In this document: one piece after another, positions 8,001-17,059 of the stretch
Numbering within the stretch: position 1 is the stretch's first letter
Layout: every line of letters begins with the position of its first letter
NCBI GenBank assembly: GCA_007135385.1
Contig: SLIY01000367.1
Coordinates: forward strand, 1-31,612
Direction of reading: 5' to 3'
Origin: Leptolyngbyaceae cyanobacterium CSSed165cm_216
GTDB lineage: Bacteria > Cyanobacteriota > Cyanobacteriia > Phormidesmidales > Phormidesmidaceae
Length of the DNA stretch: 31,612 bases
Made by a program: the position numbers and the translations under genes
Notes under the pieces: model-generated
The model's input: only the letters and a program-made list of their open reading frames with translations
What the model was told of the DNA's origin: nothing
Databases searched by the model: none

Positions 8001-11000
8001 CCAATTCCCTCAAGTGGGTAGAGGCGGCAGAGCGGGTGCTGCCCTGTCTGTACGTGATGGATGCGATCATCGCTTTCCGCAGCGATTTGACCTTCTTTAT
8101 GGCGGTGCGCTGCTGGTTGAACACCAACTACTGGGGTTTTGTCACCAATCAGCAGGGGTTGCGGGAGCGGCCGCTGTTCAGTGGGTTTGTGCTGCTGTCG
8201 GTGCGGCAAAAGCGCTTTATTGCCCAAATTTCCTCTAACCCCGATGGCAGTCTGGGACATCTAGTGCCGATTCCCCCCATGGTGGAGCGGATTGTCAACA
8301 ATGGCCAGTTTTCGGCCACGCTGCTGATTGAACCGGGGCTGGTCCATGCAGAGTTGGGCTGGCCTAACATGCTGCGCTGGTCCACTAAGATTGGGCCGCT
8401 GGAAGTGGATATTCGAGGCGGGGCCATTTTCCGCACCTCCACCGACAACCTGGTAATTGGAGTCAGTTTCTATGCCCGGGGGGGCTTCAGATTTGAGGCA
8501 GACAAGAACCTGCGCCTGTTTGGGGCCAGGGTCTCGGCGGAGGTGCATGCCGCCTTTGGCGCCCGCTACATCGGCCTGATGGACTTTAACGACCCGATTG
8601 GCGGGTCAGCCTTCTATGCCGCCATTGGCCTGGAATTGCGGATTCGGGTGGCGATTGAGTTTTGGATCAAGTTTATTTTTGTCACCCGTCGGTTCCGCCT
8701 CAGCTTCTCCCTAGAATTTACCGCCGCCGCCGAAATCGGGTTGGCAGGGGTCAACCCCAACGGGGCTGGGTTCCGGGCCCACGGCACCCTGTCAGTACGG
8801 TTCATGGGCCGGGGAATTCAACTGAGCGTGCGGGTGGGCTTCCGAGAACACAATATCCAAATTGCCCGCAGTCGCACGGAACCCTTCTTAAATATGGGCC
8901 TGGAAGCAACGGACGTGGAGGCGGTGCCTGGGGTGGGCGGTGGTACCCCGGAGATCGCGTCATCTCCTCAGCCCATGGCTATGACAGCCAGTCCGGCGGC
9001 GATGGCCCCTCCTGCGGCGATGGCCAGACCTGCCGGGGTGGCTGCGGTTCCCACAGGCAGTACAGTGGAAACAACCACAGCCCAGCAGGCGACGGACTCT
9101 TCCTCAGGGCGATCAAGAGCGCTGCAAGACTTCCTGAACGATCGCAGCTTCGCCGCCCCCAATTACGATGTCTTCTGGATCGAAGCCCCAGGGAAAACAG
9201 AGGATGGATCGACCCAGGACCCCTATGGCTATTTTGTGCTGATGCCTCGGGGAGAACCGCCGGTGGGCAGCCTGGACATTGAGGAGCGGGGCTTTTTACC
9301 AGTCCCTCCCTCCATAGATCAGGCTAATCCGGTGGTGGCCGATTTTAGCCTGGATCTGCCGACCGGGGACGCCCTGGCCTTAGAGCAGTACGACCCCCTG
9401 CTGGGGGACTGGCAGCCCCGCTCTGCCGAGGAACCCTTTGATTGGCGAGTGAACTGGGAGGCCACGGTGATCTCGGGAACCCGCTTTGACCCCGACACAG
9501 AGCAGCCCGAAGTAGACAACAACGGGGAACCGGTACAGGGCAGCCAAGCCCTGAAGGATTACCTGGTGTTTGGCTTTATTGTCGATGAGAACGACCTGCC
9601 CCAGGGAGATCCTGATCTCCTGAGCGATCGCAACCATGAGCAGACCCTCACGGATGAGCGGGTGCACAACCCCACCGCAGATTCCTTTGAGTCGGCAGTG
9701 CGAGGGGCGGTCGAGCAGTTCAGTGGTTCCCCGTTCTTCAAGCGAGACCCTAATTCTGCCTACGACCAGGCCCTAGAGGCCGCTTTCCAGCCCAACACCA
9801 CGGTCTACAACGACACTGGCGAAGCCGACGCCATCTCGGATCTGAACCAGCAGGCCCATCAACTGCGGGGGCTGGTGATGCAGGACCTGGTAAGTGACCT
9901 ACGGGACTATGCTGCGGCCCCCACAGACCAAAAGCCTTCGATCAGGGGCATGATTGGGTTCCAGATGGGGCTGGTGTTCCGCTACCAGGGCGAGCCTCCC
10001 CGCTGGCTTAGCCAGGCGATTCCCCCCCAGGAACAAGCGGCGGCCCTACCCAAGATCTATCAACGTCTGGGACCCACCAGTACCAGCCCCGATCGGCAAG
10101 AGGTGCGCCAGGTGCGCAGTTTCAATGTGGCCAGCACCAACTTTGCCACCCATCCACCCCAGTTCCAGCGGGTGGAACAGTTTACCGACGCCAACACCAT
10201 CGCCTTCGCCTGGGATTTGGTGTGGCCAGACCGCCCCGAGGCTAACTGTAGTGCCTGCCAGGCGGACCCGGAACAGCACCTGATTCACTACCAGGTGTTG
10301 CGCCGCTCCCTGGACGGCAGCGAACAGGAAGCGGTGTACACCGTGAAAGGGGCCGAAGTGCTGCACTTTGACGCCAATGACAACGGTGGGGTGCTCAAAC
10401 ACCTGCAGCCCCGCTTCCAGGTAGTCGATCACTTTAACGCCGAAACCCTAGAGGATCAGGCCAACCTGCCCGTCACCGGCCGTAGCTATGTGTATACCAT
10501 TACCCCCATCGACCTGGCCAACCATCGCGGTCGCCCCCTCACCCTGGTGGCCAGCCGCTATCCCAACGAGCCCCCCCGGGTACCAGTGGACGCCCAACTA
10601 CGGGTGAGCTATCGGCTACGGCGCCAGGCGGACCAAACCCTGGTGATCGATGCCCCCCCTGGCCAGGGATCAGACCCCCTGCTGACCCCGATCAGCGATC
10701 GCCCCGTAGCTCCACCCCTCTTGCTGCCCCAGTTACCAGGGGATGAGGCAGTCGATGAACCGGGAGCAGATCAGGGAATTTGGGTGACCTGGAGCGACCC
10801 GGCTCCCCCCTTGCAGGGGCCCCTGGTACCCATTGCCCACTATCGGCTGATTTTCCGCCGCGAAACCCTATTGCCCATTGGCAGCTATGGCCTGGACAAC
10901 TCAATTCAGGGACCTCGCACCAAGACCCTGCCCACCAGCAACGCCCGGCCTCTACCCACGGACATTGCCATTCCCCTCAGGGCCAGGGGACCCCAGAGCC

Positions 11001-14000
11001 GACGCCAGGCCCGGATTCCCCTGACGGATCTGCAAGCGGCAGGCATTTTCCCGGCTGGGGAGCGCCCCCAGTGGCAGCCCTTATCCTGGCGGGTCTATGT
11101 ACAAACCGAGTCGGCCAATGGGGTACCCTCGGCCCTGGCCCCGGTGGAACTGCTATTGCGGCTGGAAACCCCTGACGGCAGGGAAGAGCGGCAGCTATCG
11201 GAGCTGGAATGGCTGCCCCAGCCCATCCGCTTACCAGTGCTGCCACCGGAGGACCTGCGGGCGAGCACTGGCACCGCCCATGTGCCTATGCCCCAACCCA
11301 ACTATGGCCAACTGCGGCAGGGGGAGAACTTGGCCACAGCCATAGGCTATGGCCAGCATCCGGCCCATTTACGGCTGGTACGCTGCCGCTGGAACCAGGG
11401 GCCTAGCGATCAAAGCCAGTACCCGCTGGCGTTGAATGCAGGCTATGAAATCTTGCAGTTGGATGTGGATGCCCATACGGACCAGGTACTGCAAGGGGAA
11501 GATCCCGAGGCCTTTGCCCGGGCCTTGAAGCTGGTGCAAGAGGTGCAGATGCTACCAGCCGAGGACCTCTGGCTGACCCCAGAGGATACCCTGAATGGCA
11601 GTGCCTGGGAGGCCTGGTACCCCAGTGCCGGGTTGCGTCGCCGCAGCCCAGAGGCCAAGGCTCAGCAGCGGTCTGAGCTTGACTTGGGTGCATGGTATTC
11701 CTGGCGGGAGTCGATGTTGGTGTGGCCCGCCTGGCCCGATCTGACCAACCCAGAACGCACCCAGACAGAGGGGCTACACCCGCTGCTGCGACAGATCCTG
11801 CTCGCCCTGGAAACCAGCTACACCCTGGACGTGCAGACCACCCCACCGATGCAGCCGGTGGATCTGACCGGGTTCCTCAACTCTACCGCCTTTAAGGCGG
11901 ACCCCTACGGCTGGGGAATTTTACAGCGGCTGGGATTGTCGGTAGGGCTGTCGTTGCGATCGCAGACCACCAACGACCTGCTCACGGGCACTGAGCTGGT
12001 GACTGCGATCCAAGCGGTGCTAGCGCCCCTGCAAAGCGCCTCGGGAGGGTTGGGAGATTGGCAGGCCTATCTACCCCATCTGTATCTTGAACTGCTGGTG
12101 CAACCCTCCCACAGCATCAGCCCCGAAGCCACGGATAGCCTGGAACTGGATGGGTTATTAGCCATGGTCCAGATCAGCCTGCGGCCCCGGATTCAGCAGC
12201 GGCAGCGCTACGGCCAAGTACGCATTCGGGGACGGGCAGGCACCCCTGTGCCTCTGCTGTTGACCCTGCCCACCCCTTGCAGTGTGATTGACCCGTCGAA
12301 TCGCGATCGCGGCCAGATCGAGCTGCCCGCCACCTCCGCAGGTAAACCGACACAGTTCTCTCTGGTGCTGCCCTTAACCGGGGAAACCACCCTGCTATTG
12401 CGCAGTGCCACCTTACCCACCGTAGTCCTGAATGTGGAAGGCCTGTCTGAGGGAGCCGAGATTCCAGAGGTCGATGATGTCACCCCCTTCCTGCCCACGG
12501 ACGAACGCTCCGCCTATTTTACGGTGGACGTTGAAACCCTGGCCCAGGAATGGGCTAACCCCACCACCCTGGAGGGGCGGCAGTGGCGGCTGTTGAGAGA
12601 CTATCTGGAGTTCCTCAACCCCGACGACACCCCAGGCCCTAACCGCATTCACGTACCTGTGCATACGTCTGATGACATTGCCGCCGTGCTGCCCGATGTG
12701 CTGGCCTGGGCCCAGCGGTTCTTTGATGCCAGTGGCGTGGTCACGGACCAGGTTAACAGCCTGAACCAAACCGCCCCGGGTCCCTGGTTGGCCACTGCCT
12801 ATCCCCAGCGGGGTACCCCCGCCTACGCCAGCCCCGACCCCAGTGGTCGGCTGCGCTACGACCACCTGATCGAAAGCCGCTGGGCCCATAACTACCGCTA
12901 CTACATTCGCCCCTACAGCCGCTATGAACTGCTCTGGCAGGGGCTGCTGCAATCGCCGGTCCTGTTTCCAGAAGAACGGCCAGAGGTGGCGGTGGTTATG
13001 GCCGACATCGTCCCCGATCCCCAGGTGGGGGGCCTGGATGTGGTGCTGGATCGCACCCAGCCGGTGGAGGCCCCGCTGATCATTCATTCCGAACGGTTGG
13101 ATGCCACCAGCAGCCCTGGCCAGTCTGCCCCCCCTGGCCGCACCTGGGAAGTGATGCTGGCCCAGCATCCGGAACAACGGCTGGCCCAGCGCAACCAAAC
13201 CCTGGCCCGCCAGCTGGACTTTCGGGGCATGGCCTTTACCCTGATGCGTCGGTTGGCCGACCCGGAATGGCCCAGCCAACTGAGGGACGCTAGTACCGGC
13301 AATCAGTCCCTGGTCCTGGAGCCGATTGAACAGGTCTATCCGGCCCTGCCTGCGGCCTACCCCGAGCGGCCAGACCATGTGGATTTGACCCAAGTTGAAG
13401 CAGATGTGGCCCGTAGCCTCGATCTGCCCCATCGTCTCAGCCCCTTTCAACAGGGGGCCATGGTGTTGCAGTGGCAGGCCCTGCCCTATTTCTATCACCA
13501 CCGGTTCCTGGCCGTGGCCCAGACCTCTACCCTCGTCTCCAGAACCAATGAAGCCATCCAGCAAGACTTTGAGTACCGGTCTCCCGATCCGGAAGCCTGG
13601 GTGGATGCCCTGACCCTGAACTGGACGCCGATTGCCCCCTTCGAGGGCGAGACAGTTTCTCTGCGCACCCGCCGTATCCAGATTCCCCTACGGCGGTTTT
13701 GGGATTGTATGCCCGAGGATGCCCAGAAACGGTGGGCGGCAGAAGCGCCATTGCGCAAAGATACCCCCGGAATTGAAGGGCTTACCGAGCTGACCCGCAA
13801 GTACGCTTCGCTGCCCGACCCAGAGGTGGTGTATCAAATCGTGGAGCGGTTCAGTGGCAACATCGAAGTCCAGGCGGAATATTTCTTTGAGGCGACCACC
13901 CCTGAGGCGGCTGCCCCAGGACGCTACACCCGGCGCCAGTTGGGGCGTCGGTATTTGGCCGAGGTGGTGCAGCTTAACTCGCCCACGGCGGATCAGCCCC

Positions 14001-16948
14001 ATGGGGATTACCAGTTGGAAACTACCCTGCAACAGCTCAGCGAAATCGAGCTGCGGCACGATCGCTTAGGGCCGTTGCGATCGCCCACCGCCAGCAAGGT
14101 GGCTTTTGCAGATCACTGGCTGTCAGTGATCAGTATGTTGACCCGGCGCGATCGCCACAACCTGTGGCTGGCCCTGATCGCCCGCCAGTTGAGCCCAGCC
14201 AAATTGGCCAATCATGGGCTGAATTTAGATGACGACCAGGTTGCCACCTATCTGGATACCTGGTTCTCCAGCCATCCCATCACCGCCCATAGCCTGGCGA
14301 ACCTGCCTCCGGCCCTGCTGGCCAAGGTGGACTATCCCGCACTGCCCTACCGCCCTGATTTGGTTTCAGGGCTGGTGCTACCCCTGTCTCTCCAGAACCA
14401 GCTGGTTTTGCGAGCGGCTCTACCCGAAGCTACCCCCAGCGATCAGCGACTACGGCTAATCTGGCGGGGGGCCCTATCGGTGGCTCAGCAGGATGAGCTG
14501 CGCACCTACCATCAAAACTTCCCCCCCTTCCACCAAGCGGTGGAAAACTTGAGTGAGCGAGTCAGACTGTCTGACTTTACCAGCGCCTACAGGGTGCTGG
14601 TGCGCCCCCGCCCCAATGCCCCTCTACCTGGCACCCTGACCATTCAGCTGACCTATCCTCCAGCGGCTGACCCTGGTTGGGTTTTGCACTGGCGCAACGG
14701 CCTCTCTTCCCTGGAACGGGAAGCGCTGCAGGGGTTGATGGGGGATGCTCGCTTCAACATGGCGGTGAATCAGCTAATCGAGCAGATTGATGCGGTATAT
14801 GTTGAGTTCTCTGCTGCTACGCCTCCCCTCACGCCCATCAACACCCCAGAGGTGCCAGAAGGACTGCCGCTCGTTATTAGCCAGAGGTCTATTGCCCTCC
14901 GGCTGGTTACCTACACCCTGAGATGGACTGGTCCTATGACTTCCACTCAACAGGAGCAGTTGCGCACAGCGTTGCCAGGGATCTTTTCGCCAACTGTCCA
15001 GACGCTGATCGCACAAATCCGGCAGCGGTTTCCAGCGGATCAGTACCCCAGTAACCGGGAGAGCGAGGACATTGAGTTTGAACAGCGGGTGGACGATGCT
15101 GAATTTGTCTGGCCTCGGGTAGATCGAGACCAGCTAGCCGCCCAAATTCAAGTAAACTTCAGCAACTTAACAATTCCTGCCAGCCACTTACGCTGGCAGG
15201 GGGTGGTGCCCATGTCCACCGCCGACTTACGTTACCGGGTGCAGGCGGTGCTACGGCCTGAGGATCCCTTCCTGGCTGCCTTCCAGCAGTTGATGGACCA
15301 GCTTGATCAAGCCGTGTTTACGGTGGAGTTGGGTCGCCAGTACCTGCGCCTACGGCAGAGTCTGACCGCCATAGAACGCGATGCCCTGATGGCGCGGTTT
15401 GAACCCGCCTCCCAGCCAATGGTGACTCAACTGTTTGACGACTGGGCCGATGGCCAGGCCATCGATGCGCTGTATCAGAGCTGGTTCAGCCAGGAAGCCA
15501 TTACCGAGCAGCCCGCCGCTGACCGGGTGGCCGCACTCACCCCTGACCTGCAGGCGGTGGTTGATTTTCCGGAGCCGGAGGAGTTGGTGCTGGTACGCAC
15601 TGGAGTTTTGACTGAAGAGGAGACAGATGCGCTGCTGGGCCTGCCAGGGGATGTCGAATTCAAGGCCGCCCTGCGGCAACTGACTCGCCCTCGCCAGGCG
15701 GATCTACCTGCGGTGCTCCAGGACCAATTGCACCTTGATCCAGCGGCTTCAACCCTTACCTGGCGAGGGGATCTCCCCTCCCAGGAACAACTCGACGCCC
15801 TGCGGGAAATCCCAGGGGACGAGACCTTCCAGCAAGCCCTGGGGGCTCTGGTGAATGCCCTGGCGATCGCAGCGGCTGAGTCTACCGAGTCAGTCGTTAT
15901 AGACCCCATCGCCATCGCCCCTGCACCTACCATCGCTCGGGCTGTGGCTCCCCAGGGGCTGGATCAAATTCCATCGGCGATTGCCAGTCAGGTGCAGCTT
16001 TCTCAAAATCAGGACGGCTCCGCCTATACCCAACTCACCTGGACCGGCCCCCTCACCGATATGGCCATGGCCACCTTGCAAGACTGGGCCCAAACCGCCG
16101 ACCTGGTGCCCGTGGTTCGTCGCCTGATCCAGGGGCGGCAGGAACTGGTGCTGTCTCGGGAATTACCCGACTACAGCCTGGCCACTCCCCTACAGGGGCG
16201 GCTACACCTGTACCCCCATCAGCTGGTGTGGTCGGCGGGAATATTAACCAGGCCTCAACGGCGGGCCTTGACCGATTTGCAAGCCGCCGCCGCCCAAGAT
16301 ACAGCCCTGCAGGAAGCCATTGCGGCACTGCTCGCTACCCCGGCAGAGGCGTTCCCAGTGGTGGCGATCGCAGCCCCAGGGCTACACCCCCGCCCCCAAC
16401 CCCAGCAACTGCCCGATCTGCTGCGGGTCGAGGGCTTGGCCAATCAGTTTGCCGACCAATTACCCGACTTTATTCCTGCTGGGGAAGCCAGCACCCTGCT
16501 GACCCACCAACTGGTGATTCAGCCAGACCGGGTGAGCTGGCTGGGGCCAGTCCATCACCAGGAACAATTAGACGCCCTGGCCCAAATTCCTGGGGATACC
16601 GCCTTCAAAGCCGCGATCGCCGATCTCCATGCCCAACTCAGCCAACAGGAGAGTACCCTACCCTTCGATACCCCCTCCCCCCAGCGTCCCTTCCCATCAA
16701 ACCTACCCGATAGCCTCCAGGCCAAACTGCTGCTGGGCCGTGCCCAAATCCGTTACCACGGCCTGATGACGGTGGCCGAGCGACAGGCGTTGCGCAACCT
16801 AGTTGCTCCTCTGCCTCCGGACCAGCAAGCCATCCAACGCCTCTTCCAGCAATCCCTGGACCTGCAAGGTAACCAACTGCAGATCCGCGCCCGCCGCGGC
16901 AGCGCCCAGCCCAGCCCTTTGATAGATCTTAGGGCCAAGGAGGAATGA
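5063..16948 (+). CDS. Giant multidomain beta-rich protein (3961 aa), function unknown
   Basis: One uninterrupted frame from ATG 5063 is supported along its length by consistent codon bias and internal HIP1 sites. No Sec signal peptide is visible (MVNIPIYDDLSLSLVGDRD). Residues 1-1285 consist of many amphipathic beta-strands with Gly turns. Within them, around 860-930, a segment contains IPYVELYIREVGLGFGYRYT, which recalls DUF6603-type proteins. Residues 1286-1350 form a Pro/Ala/Met-rich linker. Around 1692-1833 and 1906-2047 are fibronectin-III-like stretches (HYQVLRRS, YVYTITPIDLANHRGRP; HYRLIFRRE). A CSAC lies near residue 1728. Residues 2050-3050 are mixed and unrecognised, with an aromatic patch NYRYYIRPYSRYELLWQ. 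From about 3128 to the end is an array of eleven W-x-G-type repeats. Large size and modular adhesin-like layout suggest a structural or binding role. No catalytic motif is evident. Confidence 0.85.
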   Translation: MVNIPIYDDLSLSLVGDRDAESDDIMVTGIQLAALGVGLPQGAEVVIPGTYVDPQGRLSPNTVLNQVLEFPARIFQLSGIGVAIAWTSLRLRLALNQGQAPSQICLDIHDLRLSSSLVPGFEVAGHLKLCFGLDQVLSLADSAFNRLESGVNEAIPLELEALRLTEAYFAIRWKETRINYWLRELAPNFFDQSAPVETTTTLRVLFGRPIPEIRLDWAASGVEKTFTLPGFKLATSNRVKFTLLLQSLDNPQRLDNLAFILTLDPRDKLDPETLDPKQGFKAYTNFSWERQGDRELQPPSDDNSEPTDGQAPFLQLDAMPGVPVSLVLLQIRLDQGGLPGFFKQLNQPLTDLSFDRNGTDPLAAKTVNSFRDFIPLRGGDWGGESDPATEPQTPDDLQDLTANDALEPGLTVTLNPFTLPFLNRPADDSTDSSGNSRVPKQRIRVNHNSRTFRAHANFSTHELSMPLAIGVQIGELEFDTSINLKFNWETFAFRVEHSGGIRLLSDQEQLPEKQFLGLTWRFQGGKLTGDTRYHHLTLITQNYDYKLIQGNGAVIEVDYTRASDDPITFAISDLAISAKGLSITAAVTDRPARLNGVDTRFRFHGSRLSIVENRIQAFTLAGSGPLPPALVGDAMVDVSLQFAQRDGNLTLVEGSARLSKDKLLSCKGTRFEFAVDAIGLKFVNEGKFHLYFTLTGSAQFRLAPGDSPDGPLAVLSAIKIEMVDCPLTGDFSVIARHVNFLIDLPKPVSFNLLGCFEMEIRGFGFVPQFDKFDGAGAMRIAGQVKFAQGGGDAISARIDVHDLYVGLPRPGSFIPRLYLRELTVEISAGKAFNLYGVVEFIDEPDATGFAGEGRLEIKGMPVMAASFSFLRVRRDETAPWVRAWFIFLQIEQVTFRIPYVELYIREVGLGFGYRYTIASIRAADEAGDLRSLLQELRQLSRTQGDLTRRDRWAVDLEQQGEPLRWTIVLRALISQTSASPNSLKWVEAAERVLPCLYVMDAIIAFRSDLTFFMAVRCWLNTNYWGFVTNQQGLRERPLFSGFVLLSVRQKRFIAQISSNPDGSLGHLVPIPPMVERIVNNGQFSATLLIEPGLVHAELGWPNMLRWSTKIGPLEVDIRGGAIFRTSTDNLVIGVSFYARGGFRFEADKNLRLFGARVSAEVHAAFGARYIGLMDFNDPIGGSAFYAAIGLELRIRVAIEFWIKFIFVTRRFRLSFSLEFTAAAEIGLAGVNPNGAGFRAHGTLSVRFMGRGIQLSVRVGFREHNIQIARSRTEPFLNMGLEATDVEAVPGVGGGTPEIASSPQPMAMTASPAAMAPPAAMARPAGVAAVPTGSTVETTTAQQATDSSSGRSRALQDFLNDRSFAAPNYDVFWIEAPGKTEDGSTQDPYGYFVLMPRGEPPVGSLDIEERGFLPVPPSIDQANPVVADFSLDLPTGDALALEQYDPLLGDWQPRSAEEPFDWRVNWEATVISGTRFDPDTEQPEVDNNGEPVQGSQALKDYLVFGFIVDENDLPQGDPDLLSDRNHEQTLTDERVHNPTADSFESAVRGAVEQFSGSPFFKRDPNSAYDQALEAAFQPNTTVYNDTGEADAISDLNQQAHQLRGLVMQDLVSDLRDYAAAPTDQKPSIRGMIGFQMGLVFRYQGEPPRWLSQAIPPQEQAAALPKIYQRLGPTSTSPDRQEVRQVRSFNVASTNFATHPPQFQRVEQFTDANTIAFAWDLVWPDRPEANCSACQADPEQHLIHYQVLRRSLDGSEQEAVYTVKGAEVLHFDANDNGGVLKHLQPRFQVVDHFNAETLEDQANLPVTGRSYVYTITPIDLANHRGRPLTLVASRYPNEPPRVPVDAQLRVSYRLRRQADQTLVIDAPPGQGSDPLLTPISDRPVAPPLLLPQLPGDEAVDEPGADQGIWVTWSDPAPPLQGPLVPIAHYRLIFRRETLLPIGSYGLDNSIQGPRTKTLPTSNARPLPTDIAIPLRARGPQSRRQARIPLTDLQAAGIFPAGERPQWQPLSWRVYVQTESANGVPSALAPVELLLRLETPDGREERQLSELEWLPQPIRLPVLPPEDLRASTGTAHVPMPQPNYGQLRQGENLATAIGYGQHPAHLRLVRCRWNQGPSDQSQYPLALNAGYEILQLDVDAHTDQVLQGEDPEAFARALKLVQEVQMLPAEDLWLTPEDTLNGSAWEAWYPSAGLRRRSPEAKAQQRSELDLGAWYSWRESMLVWPAWPDLTNPERTQTEGLHPLLRQILLALETSYTLDVQTTPPMQPVDLTGFLNSTAFKADPYGWGILQRLGLSVGLSLRSQTTNDLLTGTELVTAIQAVLAPLQSASGGLGDWQAYLPHLYLELLVQPSHSISPEATDSLELDGLLAMVQISLRPRIQQRQRYGQVRIRGRAGTPVPLLLTLPTPCSVIDPSNRDRGQIELPATSAGKPTQFSLVLPLTGETTLLLRSATLPTVVLNVEGLSEGAEIPEVDDVTPFLPTDERSAYFTVDVETLAQEWANPTTLEGRQWRLLRDYLEFLNPDDTPGPNRIHVPVHTSDDIAAVLPDVLAWAQRFFDASGVVTDQVNSLNQTAPGPWLATAYPQRGTPAYASPDPSGRLRYDHLIESRWAHNYRYYIRPYSRYELLWQGLLQSPVLFPEERPEVAVVMADIVPDPQVGGLDVVLDRTQPVEAPLIIHSERLDATSSPGQSAPPGRTWEVMLAQHPEQRLAQRNQTLARQLDFRGMAFTLMRRLADPEWPSQLRDASTGNQSLVLEPIEQVYPALPAAYPERPDHVDLTQVEADVARSLDLPHRLSPFQQGAMVLQWQALPYFYHHRFLAVAQTSTLVSRTNEAIQQDFEYRSPDPEAWVDALTLNWTPIAPFEGETVSLRTRRIQIPLRRFWDCMPEDAQKRWAAEAPLRKDTPGIEGLTELTRKYASLPDPEVVYQIVERFSGNIEVQAEYFFEATTPEAAAPGRYTRRQLGRRYLAEVVQLNSPTADQPHGDYQLETTLQQLSEIELRHDRLGPLRSPTASKVAFADHWLSVISMLTRRDRHNLWLALIARQLSPAKLANHGLNLDDDQVATYLDTWFSSHPITAHSLANLPPALLAKVDYPALPYRPDLVSGLVLPLSLQNQLVLRAALPEATPSDQRLRLIWRGALSVAQQDELRTYHQNFPPFHQAVENLSERVRLSDFTSAYRVLVRPRPNAPLPGTLTIQLTYPPAADPGWVLHWRNGLSSLEREALQGLMGDARFNMAVNQLIEQIDAVYVEFSAATPPLTPINTPEVPEGLPLVISQRSIALRLVTYTLRWTGPMTSTQQEQLRTALPGIFSPTVQTLIAQIRQRFPADQYPSNRESEDIEFEQRVDDAEFVWPRVDRDQLAAQIQVNFSNLTIPASHLRWQGVVPMSTADLRYRVQAVLRPEDPFLAAFQQLMDQLDQAVFTVELGRQYLRLRQSLTAIERDALMARFEPASQPMVTQLFDDWADGQAIDALYQSWFSQEAITEQPAADRVAALTPDLQAVVDFPEPEELVLVRTGVLTEEETDALLGLPGDVEFKAALRQLTRPRQADLPAVLQDQLHLDPAASTLTWRGDLPSQEQLDALREIPGDETFQQALGALVNALAIAAAESTESVVIDPIAIAPAPTIARAVAPQGLDQIPSAIASQVQLSQNQDGSAYTQLTWTGPLTDMAMATLQDWAQTADLVPVVRRLIQGRQELVLSRELPDYSLATPLQGRLHLYPHQLVWSAGILTRPQRRALTDLQAAAAQDTALQEAIAALLATPAEAFPVVAIAAPGLHPRPQPQQLPDLLRVEGLANQFADQLPDFIPAGEASTLLTHQLVIQPDRVSWLGPVHHQEQLDALAQIPGDTAFKAAIADLHAQLSQQESTLPFDTPSPQRPFPSNLPDSLQAKLLLGRAQIRYHGLMTVAERQALRNLVAPLPPDQQAIQRLFQQSLDLQGNQLQIRARRGSAQPSPLIDLRAKEE
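8917..9112 (+). other. Low-complexity Pro/Ala/Met linker inside giant 1
   Basis: The encoded stretch (about residues 1286-1350) includes PMAMTASPAAMAPPAAMARP and then a Thr/Ser/Gln-rich tail. The underlying DNA contains a short duplication of GCGGCGATGGCC near 8997 and 9014. It separates the beta-rich N-terminal third from the rest of the protein and is likely to be flexible. Confidence 0.6.
14449..16860 (+). repeat. Degenerate W-x-G protein repeat array, about 11 copies, in giant 1
   Basis: The repeat core reads roughly L-x-W-x-G-x-[LM]-[ST]-x-x-[EQ]-x-x-x-L, followed by a helix of the type L-x-G-D-x-x-F-x-x-A-[IVL]-x-x-L. The aromatic or equivalent position is encoded at 14462, 14690, 14924, 15194, 15353 (R), 15596 (R), 15761, 16040, 16229, 16538 and 16754 (Y). 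Clear examples are LTWRGDLPSQEQLDALREIP, VSWLGPVHHQEQLDALAQIP and IRYHGLMTVAERQALRNL. Spacing is irregular, 53-103 residues. Each core is preceded by a short beta-rich segment. I recall similar beta-strand-G-(V)MT-x-x-E-x-x-x-L units in other large uncharacterised bacterial proteins, but cannot name a family. Confidence 0.7.
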
Positions 16949-17059
16949 GGCAAATTTTGGATTTTGGATTTTGGATTTTGGATTGAAGTCTGATCCCAAA
17001 AATTCAACACTCAACACTCAACACTCAACACTCCCCCACTCCCCCACTCCCCCACCCCC
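16949..17059. repeat. Short tandem repeat (STRR-like) spacer between the giant genes
   Basis: Three different tandem arrays follow one another. Four perfect copies of ATTTTGG lie at 16954-16981, four copies of TCAACAC at 17004-17031, and three copies of TCCCCCAC at 17032-17055. Heptameric short tandemly repeated repetitive sequences are known from cyanobacterial genomes. The last array runs directly into the annotated ATG at 17060. It leaves no purine-rich ribosome-binding site and no room for a separate promoter of usual form. The tract could be hypervariable in length. Confidence 0.85.

Noticed and set aside
8662..9282. A 206-codon plus-strand frame overlapping giant 1
   Set aside because: It is an out-of-frame shadow of the beta-rich segment and the Pro/Ala linker. 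Its translation is Gly/Arg-rich and it has no start context.
12413..13564. A 383-codon open frame on the minus strand inside giant 1
   Set aside because: It is antisense to a continuous high-GC coding frame, its translation is Gly/Gln/His-rich and resembles no protein family. Such shadow frames are expected in GC-rich genes.
5063..16948. Giant 1 as a Tc-toxin A subunit, NRPS or PKS
   Set aside because: No adenylation, ketosynthase or carrier motifs are present, and no Tc-type core or neuraminidase-like motif was recognised. The composition is beta-rich modular throughout.
16954..17055. CRISPR array
   Set aside because: Units are 7-8 bp and directly adjacent with no spacers. They are short tandem repeats.
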